Source: Microbacterium sp. SA39
Lineage (GTDB): Bacteria; Actinomycetota; Actinomycetes; Actinomycetales; Microbacteriaceae
Direction of reading: 5' to 3'
DNA length: 64,000 nucleotides
NCBI RefSeq assembly: GCF_000967865.1
Contig: NZ_JXRU01000031.1
Coordinates: 1 to 64,000 of the forward strand
Shown: piece after piece, positions 34,330 to 42,910 of the stretch
Layout of the letters: the number at the start of each line of letters is the position of its first letter
Position numbering within the stretch: the stretch's first letter is position 1
Notes under the pieces: model-generated
Told to the model about the DNA's origin: nothing
The model's input: the letters and a program-made list of their open reading frames with translations, nothing else
The model's database searches: none
Position numbers and translations under genes: made by a program

Positions 34330-35484
34330 TCAGAGGGTGACCTCGGGCGCGACGAGCTTGCGGTCCTGAGCCGGGAACGTCACCTTCTGCACGATGATGA
34401 TGATGCTGGCGGCGACGGGGATGGCCACCAGTGCGCCGAGGATGCCGCCGAGCGCGCCACCGGCGACCGCCGCGATCACCACGAGGGCTCCGGGCACCGC
34501 CACCGCCTTGCTCATGATGCGCGGCGACAGCACGTAGGCCTCGATCTGCATGTAGACGAGGTAGTAGCCGATCGAGATCAGTGCTGTGACCGGGGAGACG
34601 AAGAGGCAGATCAGCGAGATGATGATCGACGCCGACAGGGTTCCGACCAGCGGGATCATCGAGCCGATGAACGCGATCAGCGCGAGCAGTCCCGGCACGG
34701 GGGCGCCGATGATGCTGAGGAAGATCAGGCTCAGCACGCCGTTGATGAGCGCGAGGCTGGCCTGTCCGATGACGTAGCGGCCGACCGCGCCGGACACGTC
34801 GTCCAGCAGCTCGCGGAAGGTGTCGCGCTGGTACGCCGGAACGAACCGGGCGGCCGTGCGCTTCATGCTGCGCAGTGACGCCATGAAGTAGAGCGTGAGG
34901 ATCAGCACGATGGTGATGCCGGTGAAGCCGCCGGCGATGCCCGCGCCCACGGCGAAGACTCCGCCGCCGATGTCGGCGAAGTTGCCCGGGTCCTGCACGA
35001 ACGACAGCACGCCTTGCACGGCATCCTCGATCGTGGAACCGAACTGACCGCTGACGTCTTTGAACCAGGCGGAGTTCATGAAGTCCTGCACCATGTCAGG
35101 GCCGTCCTTGATCAGGTTGCTGATCTGCTCGACGAGGAGCGGGATGATGGCGAGGATGATGCCGGCGAACGCCGCGACCACGGCGGCCACGACGATGGCG
35201 ACGGCTGCGGCGCGGGGGAGCTTCTTCTCGATGAAGGTGACGATCGGGTCGAGGCCGAGCGCCAGGAAGATCGCGACGCCGATGTACACGAGGACCGTGG
35301 CGAGCTGGTCCACGATGCCGCCGATGACGAGCGCGACCAGTACGCCGAGGGCTCCGAGAAGTCCGAACATGAACGGGTTGGTGCGGGCATACGCCGCCAC
35401 CCCGTTCGACGGTTGTACGGGCTTGGTCTGCTGCACGAGGTCCACCGCAGGCGCGGTGTTCGTCGTCACTCGTCTACGGCGCAT
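34330..35484 (-). CDS. AI-2E family permease
   Basis: A 384-aa membrane protein with about eight hydrophobic segments and the family's conserved C-terminal region (G-A-P-V-P-G-L-L-A-L-I-A-F-I-G-S-M-I-P-L-V-G near 265-290). It contains a hydrophilic loop of about 100 residues between the second and third membrane pairs, typical of the PerM/TqsA family. Substrates vary (ions, autoinducers); none can be assigned. The gene ends 10 bp from the lipid kinase stop. A paralogue lies at 36308-37432. Confidence 0.9.
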   Translation of the reverse strand: MRRRRVTTNTAPAVDLVQQTKPVQPSNGVAAYARTNPFMFGLLGALGVLVALVIGGIVDQLATVLVYIGVAIFLALGLDPIVTFIEKKLPRAAAVAIVVAAVVAAFAGIILAIIPLLVEQISNLIKDGPDMVQDFMNSAWFKDVSGQFGSTIEDAVQGVLSFVQDPGNFADIGGGVFAVGAGIAGGFTGITIVLILTLYFMASLRSMKRTAARFVPAYQRDTFRELLDDVSGAVGRYVIGQASLALINGVLSLIFLSIIGAPVPGLLALIAFIGSMIPLVGTLSASIIISLICLFVSPVTALISIGYYLVYMQIEAYVLSPRIMSKAVAVPGALVVIAAVAGGALGGILGALVAIPVAASIIIIVQKVTFPAQDRKLVAPEVTL

Positions 35485-35686
35485 GATTCCCCCGGTCGGC
35501 TTGCGAACCCATCACTCGATCATCCACCATCCGCCCCGTCATCCCGGGGGACACGCGCGGAGCGCGGGCTCACTCCTCGCCGTCACCCGTCTTCGTGTCG
35601 TCAGAGTTGTTCGCAGCGGCGTCGTACGCCACGCCCAAACACAACCCGATGGAGATTCCGAAGCATGAGTTCGACGCTACGCACGG

Positions 35687-35722
35687 CGATCTCCCCGCGC
35701 ATCCGTCGCGCGGGGGAGATCG
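35687..35722 (-). terminator. Terminator after the PPOX gene
   Basis: CGATCTCCCCGCGC and GCGCGGGGGAGATCG form a 14-bp stem with a seven-base loop, seven bases downstream of the leftward PPOX stop. Confidence 0.8.
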
Positions 35723-35729
35723 TGTGGCG

Positions 35730-36218
35730 TCAGTTGCCGGAGAGCTCGACGGTCTCGTTGTCGGCGTCGTACGGCTGGCCGGTGATCTTCGACTTCACGA
35801 AACTGAAGAGCGAGGCGATCTTCCCGCCGGGGCTGTCCCAGTACTCGGCGGACTCCGCCGAGAACTTCAGCAGTCCGACGTCGGGGTCATCCGGGCCGTT
35901 GGTGAACCAGGCCTCGACCGTGGGGCTCCACAGCTCGTGCACTCTGGCCTTGTCCTCCACCAGGCCCGCGGTGCCGGAGAGCGACACCCACGAGTCGTTC
36001 GAGCTCAGCGAGACCCCGGCACGCTCATCGCGAGCGAGATCGACGATGAACGACGCGCTCTTGGACACGAGGAACCAGAGGTCGCCGTCGAACTCGGTCT
36101 CCTGGACGGTGAGCGGGTGGGCGACGAGCCGGTCGTTCGCGTTGCGCGTGGTGAACATCGCGAAGCGGAAGTCCTTGATCAGCTCGGCGACCCGCTGGGT
36201 GGGGGTGTTGTCGGTCAT
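35730..36218 (-). CDS. Pyridoxamine 5'-phosphate oxidase-family (general stress) protein
   Basis: A 162-aa split-barrel flavin-binding protein like the general stress protein 26 family. Visible parts are F-A-M-F-T-T-R near 19, L-W-F-L-V-S-K near 47, and the W-x2-x-V-x-A-W-F segment near 98. It probably binds FMN or F420; the reaction is unknown. Single gene between two AI-2E permease genes, with its own terminator. Confidence 0.88.
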   Translation of the reverse strand: MTDNTPTQRVAELIKDFRFAMFTTRNANDRLVAHPLTVQETEFDGDLWFLVSKSASFIVDLARDERAGVSLSSNDSWVSLSGTAGLVEDKARVHELWSPTVEAWFTNGPDDPDVGLLKFSAESAEYWDSPGGKIASLFSFVKSKITGQPYDADNETVELSGN

Positions 36219-36307
36219 GAGTGTCGTCCCTTTCGCGTCTGTCGGATTCTCATCCTGCGCGGGGCGACCTCGGAAGCCGAGGGGGTTGCGACCCGGACGT
36301 CAGCGCA

Positions 36308-37432
36308 CTAGACGCTCTCGTCGCGCTTCTGCCGGAACGGCCGGGCGGGTGTGTGCGGCCCGTCCCACACCGTGATGACGCCCCAGGCGGCAGCGGCGAG
36401 AGGAACGGACAGGACGGCGCCGACGATGCCGCCGAGGATGGTGCCGGCGGTCAGCGCGAGCAGGATGACGAGAGCGTGCAGCTTCAGTGAACGACCCATG
36501 ACGACCGGCTGCAGGAAGTTGCCCTCCAGCTGGTTCACGAGAACGACGATGCCGACCACGATCAGGGCGGCGACCGGGCCATGGGTGACGAGGGCGACGA
36601 GAGCGGCGAGGATGCCGGCGGCGGTCGCGCCGACCAGGGGGATGAACGCGGTCAGGAAGACGATCACGGCGAGGGGGAGTGCCAACGGGATCTGCAGGAT
36701 GGCGAGGCCGATCCCGATGCCGAGGGCGTCTGCGGCGGCCACGATCGAGGTGCCGCGGACGTAGCTGCCGAACACGTCCACGCTCTTGTCGCCGATGCGT
36801 CGCGCCCGGGCGTAGCTCTCACCGCTGAAGGGACGGAGCAGGAACTCCCAGATGCGCGGACCGTCCTTCAGGAAGAAGAACAGCACGACGATCATCAATG
36901 CGAGGCCGGTGAAGAAGCTCGCCGTCGCGGACACACCGGCCAGTGCGCCCTGCCCGAAGGACGCGCTGGTGAGGAAGTCCTGGGCCTGCGCCCACACGTC
37001 GTCCAGATCGATGGCGGCGGTGTCGAACGGCAGTGTGCCGAGCCAGGCGGTCACCTCAGAGATACCGGTGGTGGCGGAGTCGACGAGATCGTCCCACTGG
37101 GTGCGGACCGTGAGCACGATCACCCAGACCACGCTGCCGAGGATCGCGATGATCCCGATGAGGGCGATCCAGGTGGCCAGGATCGACGGCATCCCGCGGC
37201 GACGCATCAGGTTGACGAGCGGGTGGATCGCGCAGGCGAGGATCAGCGCGATCGTCACGGGGATGAAGACGAGCGACAGCTGGGTGATGACGAGCACGCC
37301 GACGGCGACGAGCGCCAGCACGGTGAGCGTCTGCAGGCTGCGCGTGGCGACGACTCCGAAGCCGCGAGACCACAGCCCCTTCTCCGGGGGTGCGATGGGA
37401 TCCTGCGGTCGTCCGAAAATCGGGAACATCAT
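36308..37432 (-). CDS. AI-2E family permease (second copy)
   Basis: A 374-aa membrane protein with the same topology as the protein at 34330-35484 but clearly diverged. Eight hydrophobic segments and the conserved F-L-T-A-F-I-P-L-V-G-A-T segment near 255 are present. It starts at one of two adjacent ATG codons (37432 or 37429) after GAGGAG. Substrate unknown. Upstream lies the displaced glnA terminator; before the mobile element inserted, glnA1 would have been the next gene upstream. Confidence 0.9.
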   Translation of the reverse strand: MMFPIFGRPQDPIAPPEKGLWSRGFGVVATRSLQTLTVLALVAVGVLVITQLSLVFIPVTIALILACAIHPLVNLMRRRGMPSILATWIALIGIIAILGSVVWVIVLTVRTQWDDLVDSATTGISEVTAWLGTLPFDTAAIDLDDVWAQAQDFLTSASFGQGALAGVSATASFFTGLALMIVVLFFFLKDGPRIWEFLLRPFSGESYARARRIGDKSVDVFGSYVRGTSIVAAADALGIGIGLAILQIPLALPLAVIVFLTAFIPLVGATAAGILAALVALVTHGPVAALIVVGIVVLVNQLEGNFLQPVVMGRSLKLHALVILLALTAGTILGGIVGAVLSVPLAAAAWGVITVWDGPHTPARPFRQKRDESV

Positions 37433-37481
37433 CCTGCACTCCTCTGAAAGCCGCTGACATGCAACCGTATCGCGACACAAA

Positions 37482-37518
37482 AGAAGCCCGCCCCGGCTTG
37501 ACGCCGGAACGGGCTTCT
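37482..37518 (-). terminator. Original glnA terminator, now separated from glnA
   Basis: Read leftward: AGAAGCCCG TT CCGGC, loop GTCAA, then GCCGG GG CGGGCTTCT followed by TTTTGT. The RNA stem is fully paired with two G-U pairs, and the U tract is on the leftward side. It sits 21 bp beyond a copy of the glnA 3' end and its stop codon, so it evidently terminated glnA before the element inserted. Confidence 0.85.
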
Positions 37519-37539
37519 GAGTGGAATGCGAGGTGTCAG

Positions 37540-37557
37540 ACCCCGAAGTACAGCTCG
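37540..37557. repeat. attL core
   Basis: The 18-bp core ACCCCGAAGTACAGCTCG, identical to 47889-47906. On the left side it is followed, reading leftward, by the ancestral V codon GTC, stop TGA and then the original glnA terminator, so the flank here is chromosomal and to its right is element DNA. Confidence 0.9.
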
Positions 37558-37661
37558 GACTCTGCACCGGTGGGTGGCGGGAGTTGCCGACTGATGAGAT
37601 CCGCGGAATCTCGCGGATTTTGTGATGTGGGATGGTGGTCGCCCTCACCCTGGCGTGAGCG

Positions 37662-37682
37662 TTCTGCGGACTTTCTGCGGAC
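37662..37682. repeat. Phased integrase arm-type sites, left end
   Basis: TTCTGCGGAC occurs at 37662-37671 and 37673-37682, 11 bp apart and in the same orientation. The same pair occurs beside attR. Paired, helically phased repeats at both ends of an integrating element are expected of arm-type sites for a tyrosine integrase with an N-terminal arm-binding domain. Confidence 0.6.
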
Positions 37683-37705
37683 CTGACCCGTCGCTCGAGA
37701 GCAGC

Positions 37706-37763
37706 GCGACGCGTCGTCGACGGCCGCCTGCGACGCGTCGCGCAGGTCCTCCGCGACGCGTCG
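37706..37763. repeat. Three palindromic GCGACGCGTCG repeats near attL
   Basis: GCGACGCGTCG occurs at 37706-37716, 37730-37740 and 37753-37763, spaced 24 and 23 bp, each containing the palindrome CGACGCGTCG. They lie in noncoding DNA between the arm-type sites and the end of the late operon. A binding array for an excisionase or another element protein is possible; the role is unknown. Confidence 0.6.
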
Positions 37764-37778
37764 ACCTGGTGCACGCGA

Positions 37779-37809
37779 CGGGTGAGGTGGTGCTCCGCCA
37801 CCTCACCCG
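37779..37809 (-). terminator. Terminator of the element's late operon
   Basis: CGGGTGAGGTGG and CCACCTCACCCG form a perfect 12-bp stem with a seven-base loop, six bases beyond the last late gene stop. Confidence 0.75.
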
Positions 37810-37814
37810 GGGCG

Positions 37815-38249
37815 CTAGTTGGCGCGGTGCTGCGCCGTGGCGAGGAGTTGCAGGAGCACGGCTTGCCGGATGTGGTGAGGGTTGGCGGCCCAGACGTGCG
37901 TGAGGGCGTCGACGGTATCGGCGTCGCCGTTCGCGGCGGTCGTGATGAGTTGCCCACACATCGTGTCAATCGCTGTCGCGTCCGGGCGGAGCTGCAGGCT
38001 GTGGAACCGGCTCGGGCCATCTGTGATCGCCGCCGCGGTGAATGCCGCGAGGACGGTGAGGATGTGGCGTTCACGTCTCCGGGTCCGGATGGAGTGGCGA
38101 TATGCCCAGAGGCTCATCTGCTCGACGGTGGTGAGATCGGCGAGCTCTGCGAAGGCGCCGAGCGCGAGCGGGGCCAGGGGTGCGGGTGCTGCGGCGCTGA
38201 GTAGGTTCGCGACGCGGAGGGCCTGGACGTACCGCGTGGTCGAGGTCAT
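37815..38249 (-). CDS. Element protein of 144 aa, downstream of the tape measure gene
   Basis: A mainly helical 144-aa protein rich in Ala, Leu and Thr; no cysteine cluster, signal peptide or clear membrane segment. No family recognised. Its ATG overlaps the tape measure stop (TGATG, one base), so it is translationally coupled to that gene. In tailed phages the gene after the tape measure is usually a distal tail protein, but this one is too small and shows no such features. Confidence 0.6.
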   Translation of the reverse strand: MTSTTRYVQALRVANLLSAAAPAPLAPLALGAFAELADLTTVEQMSLWAYRHSIRTRRRERHILTVLAAFTAAAITDGPSRFHSLQLRPDATAIDTMCGQLITTAANGDADTVDALTHVWAANPHHIRQAVLLQLLATAQHRAN

Positions 38250-41122
38250 CAGCCGATCCCTTCTGTGCCCTCGTCATCGCGAAGCTCTCGCATCGCGCTG
38301 AGCCACTCGCGCTCGATGTTGCCAGAGAGGCTGACGTTCGGCCGGCTGAGTGAGCCGCGCAGGGCGCGGATCTCATTGATGAGCGTGGCCATGTCGCCGA
38401 GCGCCCCGCCGCCCGTGACGGCCCCGTTCGCCATCATCTGCGGCGGGCTTCCCGGCATCCGGGCGAAGCCCTCCATGAGCAGTGCCCAGGAGCGCGCCGA
38501 CCCGTCGAGCGGGGCGAACAGCTCGGGGACGTCGCTCCGGTCGCCAACGACGCGCCAGGTGTTCTGAGGGACCATCTGCGCGAGCGACGACATCGGCGTG
38601 AGACCGCCGTTCGCCATGAACTCGACGACGCCTCCGTTCGCCTGAGCCGTCACCGTGCGCCCACCCGGGAGCTTGAACCCGGAGCCATCGGCGAACACCT
38701 TGATCTTGATCTGCTTGCCGTTGCTCGTCGTGATCAGGCTGTCGATCATCCCTCGAGCGGGCGAGGTGTCGGCGTAGATGACGGTGCTGCCGTCGGGAAG
38801 GGTGATGATGCGGTTGCCGAGATCGATGACCTTGCCGGTCTCCGTGTCCGCGTTCGACGTGTAGGTCGTCGACGCCTCCTCGGGCGTCTGCAGAACCGTG
38901 TCGATGAGCGCCTGCGCCTGCTCGGTGTTCAGTCCCAGCGCGGTGAGCTGTCCCATGAGCGCATCTCGCGTCGCGGTATATCGGTCCTGCAGGTTGGCTT
39001 GCGAGTCGCCGGCCGCGATAGCCGCCTCGTACTCGGCCGCGAGTGCCGCAGCGGACGCGTCGAGTTGCTCCTGCAGTGCCCGACCGGACGCCGTCGCGCC
39101 CAGGTTGGCAGTGTCGAAGCTTGTCAGCGAGAAGGCGGTGCCATCCGCCGCGATGCCGACCTTCGCCACCGACTCCGCGGTGCGCAGGGCCGCGTCATTC
39201 GCGTAGCCGAGCATGACGACCGGTTCGCCCCACTTGTTGAGTTCGCCTCGGGCCTGCTCGATCGAGCCGAGCCAGTCGGTGCGCATGGTGTCGGCGGCGG
39301 TTGCCGTCGTCTCGTCGAAGTCGCGCATATCGTCGGCGAGCGTCTTGAGTTCTTCGCTGTTCGAGATCGAGCCGAGCCACCCGACGAGGTCTGCCATCGG
39401 CCCGGCGATGAACGTTCCGATCGCTTCGGTCGCGTCCGCGGCGCTGGTGACCATCGATGCCCCAAAATCGAGGGCACCGTTCGCGAGGTCGAGGAGGAAC
39501 TGCGTCAGCGGGCCTCGGTTCTGCGAGACCCAGGTCGCGAGGTTCTCGAGCGGTTCTCCGAACGCGGCGGCGAGAGCGCCCTTGATGCCGTCGGCGGCGA
39601 CTTCGATGTTCCGGCCAGCCTGCTCGATCTTCGAAGCATCGTTGTCGGCGAGGGTGTCGAACATGCGCTGCGCGGCTCCTTGCACGCCGTCGAGCTGCTC
39701 GACCGCGGTCGAGAGATCCATGCTGAGGAGTGCTGCAGCCATGTCCTCCGACTGGGTGCCGAACAGCGCCATCGCAGCCGCAGCTTGCTGGGCAGGATCG
39801 GGCATTTCTCGGATGCGGTCGAGGGTCTCATCGAGCGCGGCGGCGGCCGTGGGGCCACCCTCAGCGATGCGACGTGAGAGATCGTCCCAGGAAAAGCCGA
39901 CCTCTTCGAATCCCTGCTTCATGGCCGGGTCGATGGCGCGGATCGCAAACTCTTTCAGCGCGTCAGCTGCGACGTCGCTGTCCCGAGCTCCCGCGCGAAG
40001 TCCCTGGGAGATCAGGCCGAGTGCCTGAGGCCCGTCGAGACCGAGCTTCCGGAACTGCGTGCTGTACTCATCGAAGGTATCGAGGAGATCTCCACCGATG
40101 TTGACCCCCTCGCGGGCGCCGGTGGCGAGGATGTCGAACGCATCCTTCGCGGAGGCCGCGAGACCCGTGCGGAGCAGTTGCGCCACCGTGCGAGCGACTG
40201 GCTCGACGTCTTCGCCGAGCACGTCGGCGATTCCGGCGAGTCCCTGCACGACGAGCTGTGCGTCGCGTGTCGTGGCCGAGGGGTCGAGGATGCGGAACTG
40301 CAGGGCGAGCCGGGTGGCATCCATGTTGGATTCGATGGAGTCGCCGAAGTTGTTCGCGTATGCCTCGCCGGATGCGCGGCCGAGGCGCAGTGCCTCGGCT
40401 TCGGTGATGCCGGTGAGGCCCTGCAGTCGGTCGGTGTTCTTCTCGACCGCGAGGCCGTCTTGAATCGCGCCCGTGATGGCCTTGCCGATGGCGACGCCGG
40501 CGAGGATGATTCCACCGGCGATCGGGATCGCGGAGAGGGCGTCGACGAGGGTGGACTCGATGTCGCCGCCGACGACGTCGCCGACCTTCTGACCTGCGCC
40601 GCGCGTGGCCGCGTCGAGGCCCTGCCCGAGCGAGCGGCCGCCTTCGGACCCGGCCTCCTCGGTCTTCTTGCGGAACAAGCTGAGGAACCGCTTCAGGTTC
40701 GACTCTGCGGGTTCCGGGTCGACGTCGACGTCGACGACGTTGCGCGCCTGCTTCAGTCCCTCGAGCTGGCGCTCGAACCGCTGGATCGACGCCTCGGCGC
40801 GGCGGACGTCGGCGGTCACGTCGATACCACCCTCAGCGCGGACGTGGAGATCCTCGAGGCGGTCGATGGCGCGGCCGAGGTTCTTCTCGGCGCGGGACAC
40901 GTCGGCGTCGAGCTTCAGGACGGCGCGCTCGGAGACGAGCTTCTTGGCTCGCGCCTCGACGCGTTCGATGCTGCCGAGCACGCCCTTGGCGTCGGCGTCG
41001 AGGGTGAGCGGCTTGCTCTCGATCTTCTTGCCGATCGCGACGATCTGCTTCTCGGCCTTCTCGACCTTGTCGACGTTCGCGGAGAACAGAACCTCGAGGT
41101 CAGCGACGGTGAGTTTCGCCAT
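38249..41122 (-). CDS. Phage tail tape measure protein
   Basis: A 957-aa protein with the layout of siphophage tape measure proteins: an N-terminal coiled coil rich in Lys, Glu, Val and Asp (about 1-170), a hydrophobic glycine-rich segment near 200-225 (A-I-P-I-A-G-G-I-I-L-A-G-V-A), and a long helical middle with the family-typical D-E-x-x-D-x-x-L-x-x-M-P pattern. The C-terminal part contains the A-N-G-G-V and A-N-G-G-L repeats seen in actinophage members. Such proteins set tail length and are ejected with DNA. A very strong ribosome-binding site (GAGGAGGTGAT) precedes the ATG. No tail chaperone, tube or tip gene is next to it. Confidence 0.88.
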   Translation of the reverse strand: MAKLTVADLEVLFSANVDKVEKAEKQIVAIGKKIESKPLTLDADAKGVLGSIERVEARAKKLVSERAVLKLDADVSRAEKNLGRAIDRLEDLHVRAEGGIDVTADVRRAEASIQRFERQLEGLKQARNVVDVDVDPEPAESNLKRFLSLFRKKTEEAGSEGGRSLGQGLDAATRGAGQKVGDVVGGDIESTLVDALSAIPIAGGIILAGVAIGKAITGAIQDGLAVEKNTDRLQGLTGITEAEALRLGRASGEAYANNFGDSIESNMDATRLALQFRILDPSATTRDAQLVVQGLAGIADVLGEDVEPVARTVAQLLRTGLAASAKDAFDILATGAREGVNIGGDLLDTFDEYSTQFRKLGLDGPQALGLISQGLRAGARDSDVAADALKEFAIRAIDPAMKQGFEEVGFSWDDLSRRIAEGGPTAAAALDETLDRIREMPDPAQQAAAAMALFGTQSEDMAAALLSMDLSTAVEQLDGVQGAAQRMFDTLADNDASKIEQAGRNIEVAADGIKGALAAAFGEPLENLATWVSQNRGPLTQFLLDLANGALDFGASMVTSAADATEAIGTFIAGPMADLVGWLGSISNSEELKTLADDMRDFDETTATAADTMRTDWLGSIEQARGELNKWGEPVVMLGYANDAALRTAESVAKVGIAADGTAFSLTSFDTANLGATASGRALQEQLDASAAALAAEYEAAIAAGDSQANLQDRYTATRDALMGQLTALGLNTEQAQALIDTVLQTPEEASTTYTSNADTETGKVIDLGNRIITLPDGSTVIYADTSPARGMIDSLITTSNGKQIKIKVFADGSGFKLPGGRTVTAQANGGVVEFMANGGLTPMSSLAQMVPQNTWRVVGDRSDVPELFAPLDGSARSWALLMEGFARMPGSPPQMMANGAVTGGGALGDMATLINEIRALRGSLSRPNVSLSGNIEREWLSAMRELRDDEGTEGIG

Positions 41123-41428
41123 CAGGAATCACCTCCTCGCGCGCGCACGCGTACGCGCGACCCCCTATCGGAGTTATCGGGGAGAGAGGAACACCCACCC
41201 GGCGGTGTGCCGTCCTCCGCGTCTGGGGCTGGATTTTCGGGGGCATGGGGTGTCCTTCGGTCTCGTGTGCGCTTGTCTGAGCGTGTGTGAGGGGCCGACC
41301 CCGCCCAGCTTCGGCCCCATCTGTGTTGCTTCCTCTGGTGGGTTCCACTCCCACCGTGTGAAGCGTCGTACGTGAAGGCCCCATACCGGAAAGAGGACGG
41401 CGGGCGGGCGACACGTACGAGAGTCTGG
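41123..41428. other. 306-bp gap between element late genes
   Basis: No confident gene. It holds an inverted repeat GGGGCCGA...TCGGCCCC at 41291-41318, able to act as an intercistronic terminator. It also has a possible leftward 48-codon frame (41100-41246) after a GAAGGA ribosome-binding site, which would overlap the tape measure start by 23 bases. The frame is Arg-rich and unsupported, so I did not call it. A promoter for the tape measure gene would have to lie here. Confidence 0.4.
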
Positions 41429-42229
41429 TCATGAGCGAGGGAAGGTCGGCATCGGTCCGTACGCCGGGATCTCTACGAAGACGAGATCGCCATCCGCATC
41501 CGCCGTGACGGTGTTCGGCCGTGCTCTCCGTGCTCGCAGCTTGTTGTGGACGTCGGTGATGCCGTTGAGCGTCACACCGCCGGCCGTGAGCGCGAACCAG
41601 TCGAGGTGAGACTGCGTCTTGCCCTCGAGGTAGTAGCGGCCACCGTGGCCCCAGTTGTCTCCCGCGGCGAACAGAACCGAGAAGTCGTTACTCATCCCAC
41701 CTGTCGGCTCGAGACCGAACGTCTTCGAGATGTCGATCCGGAAGGAGGCGATCGGTTGCACGGCGAACCAGGCGCGCTTCGCGGCTCGGTACGCGGCGAT
41801 CGTCGCATCGTCCTGGTCGATGACGAAGTCCGACGTCGTGGCGTAGGTGATGCCGTGGTTCTGTGCGGCGTCGACGAGCGGGGCGATCGCTTCCTCGAAG
41901 CGTGGCCGCAGATCCGTGATGAACTCCTCGAGGTGCGGGACGGTGTCGATGACGACCTCGCGCAGCAGATCCTCTTGCACCTTGCGGACGCCGGGTGCCA
42001 TGCCTCGGTTGGAACCGATGCCGTCGCGGTCGTGGAGTCGGATGGCGATGTCCGTGACGCGGTCGCGCAGCTCGTCGTCGGTCATGTCGATCAGGCGACC
42101 GGATGGTGCCTGCTCGTGGGCGGAGGCGACTCCGGCGAGGTGGAGTCCTCGCACGACGGGTTCGGGCACGGTGATACCCAGCGCCTGGCAGCGCTTGGCG
42201 AAATCGCGGATGTTGGTCCAAGACATCAT
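41429..42229 (-). CDS. Element protein of 266 aa, unknown
   Basis: A soluble mixed alpha/beta protein of 266 aa. The N-terminal 110 residues are helical and polar. The middle has a W-F-A-V-Q-P-I-A-S-F-R-I-D segment, and the end is a beta-rich region with W-G-H-G-G-R-Y-Y-L-E-G-K near 203 and V-F-V-E-I-P-A-Y near 251. No family recognised. Its ATG overlaps the stop of the 65-aa gene by one base (TGATG). Position between a small protein pair and the tape measure gene would suit a virion or morphogenesis factor, but nothing in the sequence proves it. Confidence 0.7.
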   Translation of the reverse strand: MMSWTNIRDFAKRCQALGITVPEPVVRGLHLAGVASAHEQAPSGRLIDMTDDELRDRVTDIAIRLHDRDGIGSNRGMAPGVRKVQEDLLREVVIDTVPHLEEFITDLRPRFEEAIAPLVDAAQNHGITYATTSDFVIDQDDATIAAYRAAKRAWFAVQPIASFRIDISKTFGLEPTGGMSNDFSVLFAAGDNWGHGGRYYLEGKTQSHLDWFALTAGGVTLNGITDVHNKLRARRARPNTVTADADGDLVFVEIPAYGPMPTFPRS

Positions 42230-42426
42230 CAGGCCTCGACCTTCTCGATGGAGTGCTGTTCGAGCAGGTGCTCGATTTGCGTGGGGCGGGTGTTGGCGGG
42301 CAAGTAGCCGTTGCGGTAGACGTACCGTTGTCGCACGTCGCCTCCGACGAGGTCGACGACGACGCAGGGCGCGAGGACGACGTACTGCGCGTCGCCGTGG
42401 ATGTAGGTGTTGACGTCCACGGTCAT
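42229..42426 (-). CDS. Element protein of 65 aa, unknown
   Basis: A 65-aa protein with an N-terminal beta-rich part (V-D-V-N-T-Y-I-H, Y-V-V-L-A-P-C-V-V-V-D-L) and a C-terminal helix ending E-Q-H-S-I-E-K-V. Its ATG overlaps the stop of the 126-aa gene by four bases (ATGA), and its own stop overlaps the next start by one base. The coupling on both sides is the main argument that it is real. Function unknown. Confidence 0.6.
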   Translation of the reverse strand: MTVDVNTYIHGDAQYVVLAPCVVVDLVGGDVRQRYVYRNGYLPANTRPTQIEHLLEQHSIEKVEA

Positions 42427-42803
42427 GCCTTCCCGCGGGTGGTCCAGCCGGCCTTCGCGGCGAGCGCGGCGATGGCGCTCTCCGAGGGCGCGGCGGGACG
42501 CGGGGCGACGTTGGCGGGCGCGGCCCAACCCGCGCGGGCGGCGAGGGTTGCGGGGGCCTGAACGCGGGCGGCTCGCTGGGCGTCGAACGCGGCCAGCGCC
42601 GCGGCAGGAGTCGATCCTGCGGCGAGTCCGAGACGGTCGGCCAAGCGATCCATGAGGGACGGTGCCGCCGCCTGGCGCCCGGGGTGGTTCGGGTGCACGG
42701 TGACGGCCGGCATAGCTGCTCGCGCCGCGTGAACCATAGCGGTCGCGCGTGCGATGGCGGGAGGGGCGGTGAGAGAAGTCAGCGCCGGTTGACGATTGAA
42801 CAT
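42423..42803 (-). CDS. Element protein of 126 aa with two A-x-A-G-W repeats
   Basis: An Ala- and Pro-rich protein of 126 aa. The second half holds two related motifs, L-A-A-R-A-G-W-A-A-P near 85 and L-A-A-K-A-G-W-T-T-R near 116, joined by a Pro/Ala linker. ATG at 42803 follows GGAGACACGC; a longer frame to 42932 lacks a good ribosome-binding site. First gene of the late operon, after a 107-bp gap that could carry its promoter. Function unknown; a scaffold or structural role is speculation. Confidence 0.6.
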   Translation of the reverse strand: MFNRQPALTSLTAPPAIARATAMVHAARAAMPAVTVHPNHPGRQAAAPSLMDRLADRLGLAAGSTPAAALAAFDAQRAARVQAPATLAARAGWAAPANVAPRPAAPSESAIAALAAKAGWTTRGKA

Positions 42804-42910
42804 GCGTGTCTCCGAAAGGTGTGAGACTGCACGCGCGGCGCTCAGGCCCGTCCGCGTGTTCCCCAACCAGGAGACTTCTGACCGTCGAAGCGAGCGACCC
42901 ATACAGCCGA

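Noticed and set aside
41100..41246. Possible 48-aa gene before the tape measure gene
   Set aside because: Fair ribosome-binding site, but Arg/Pro-rich composition, overlap with the tape measure start and no coupling signals; insufficient support.
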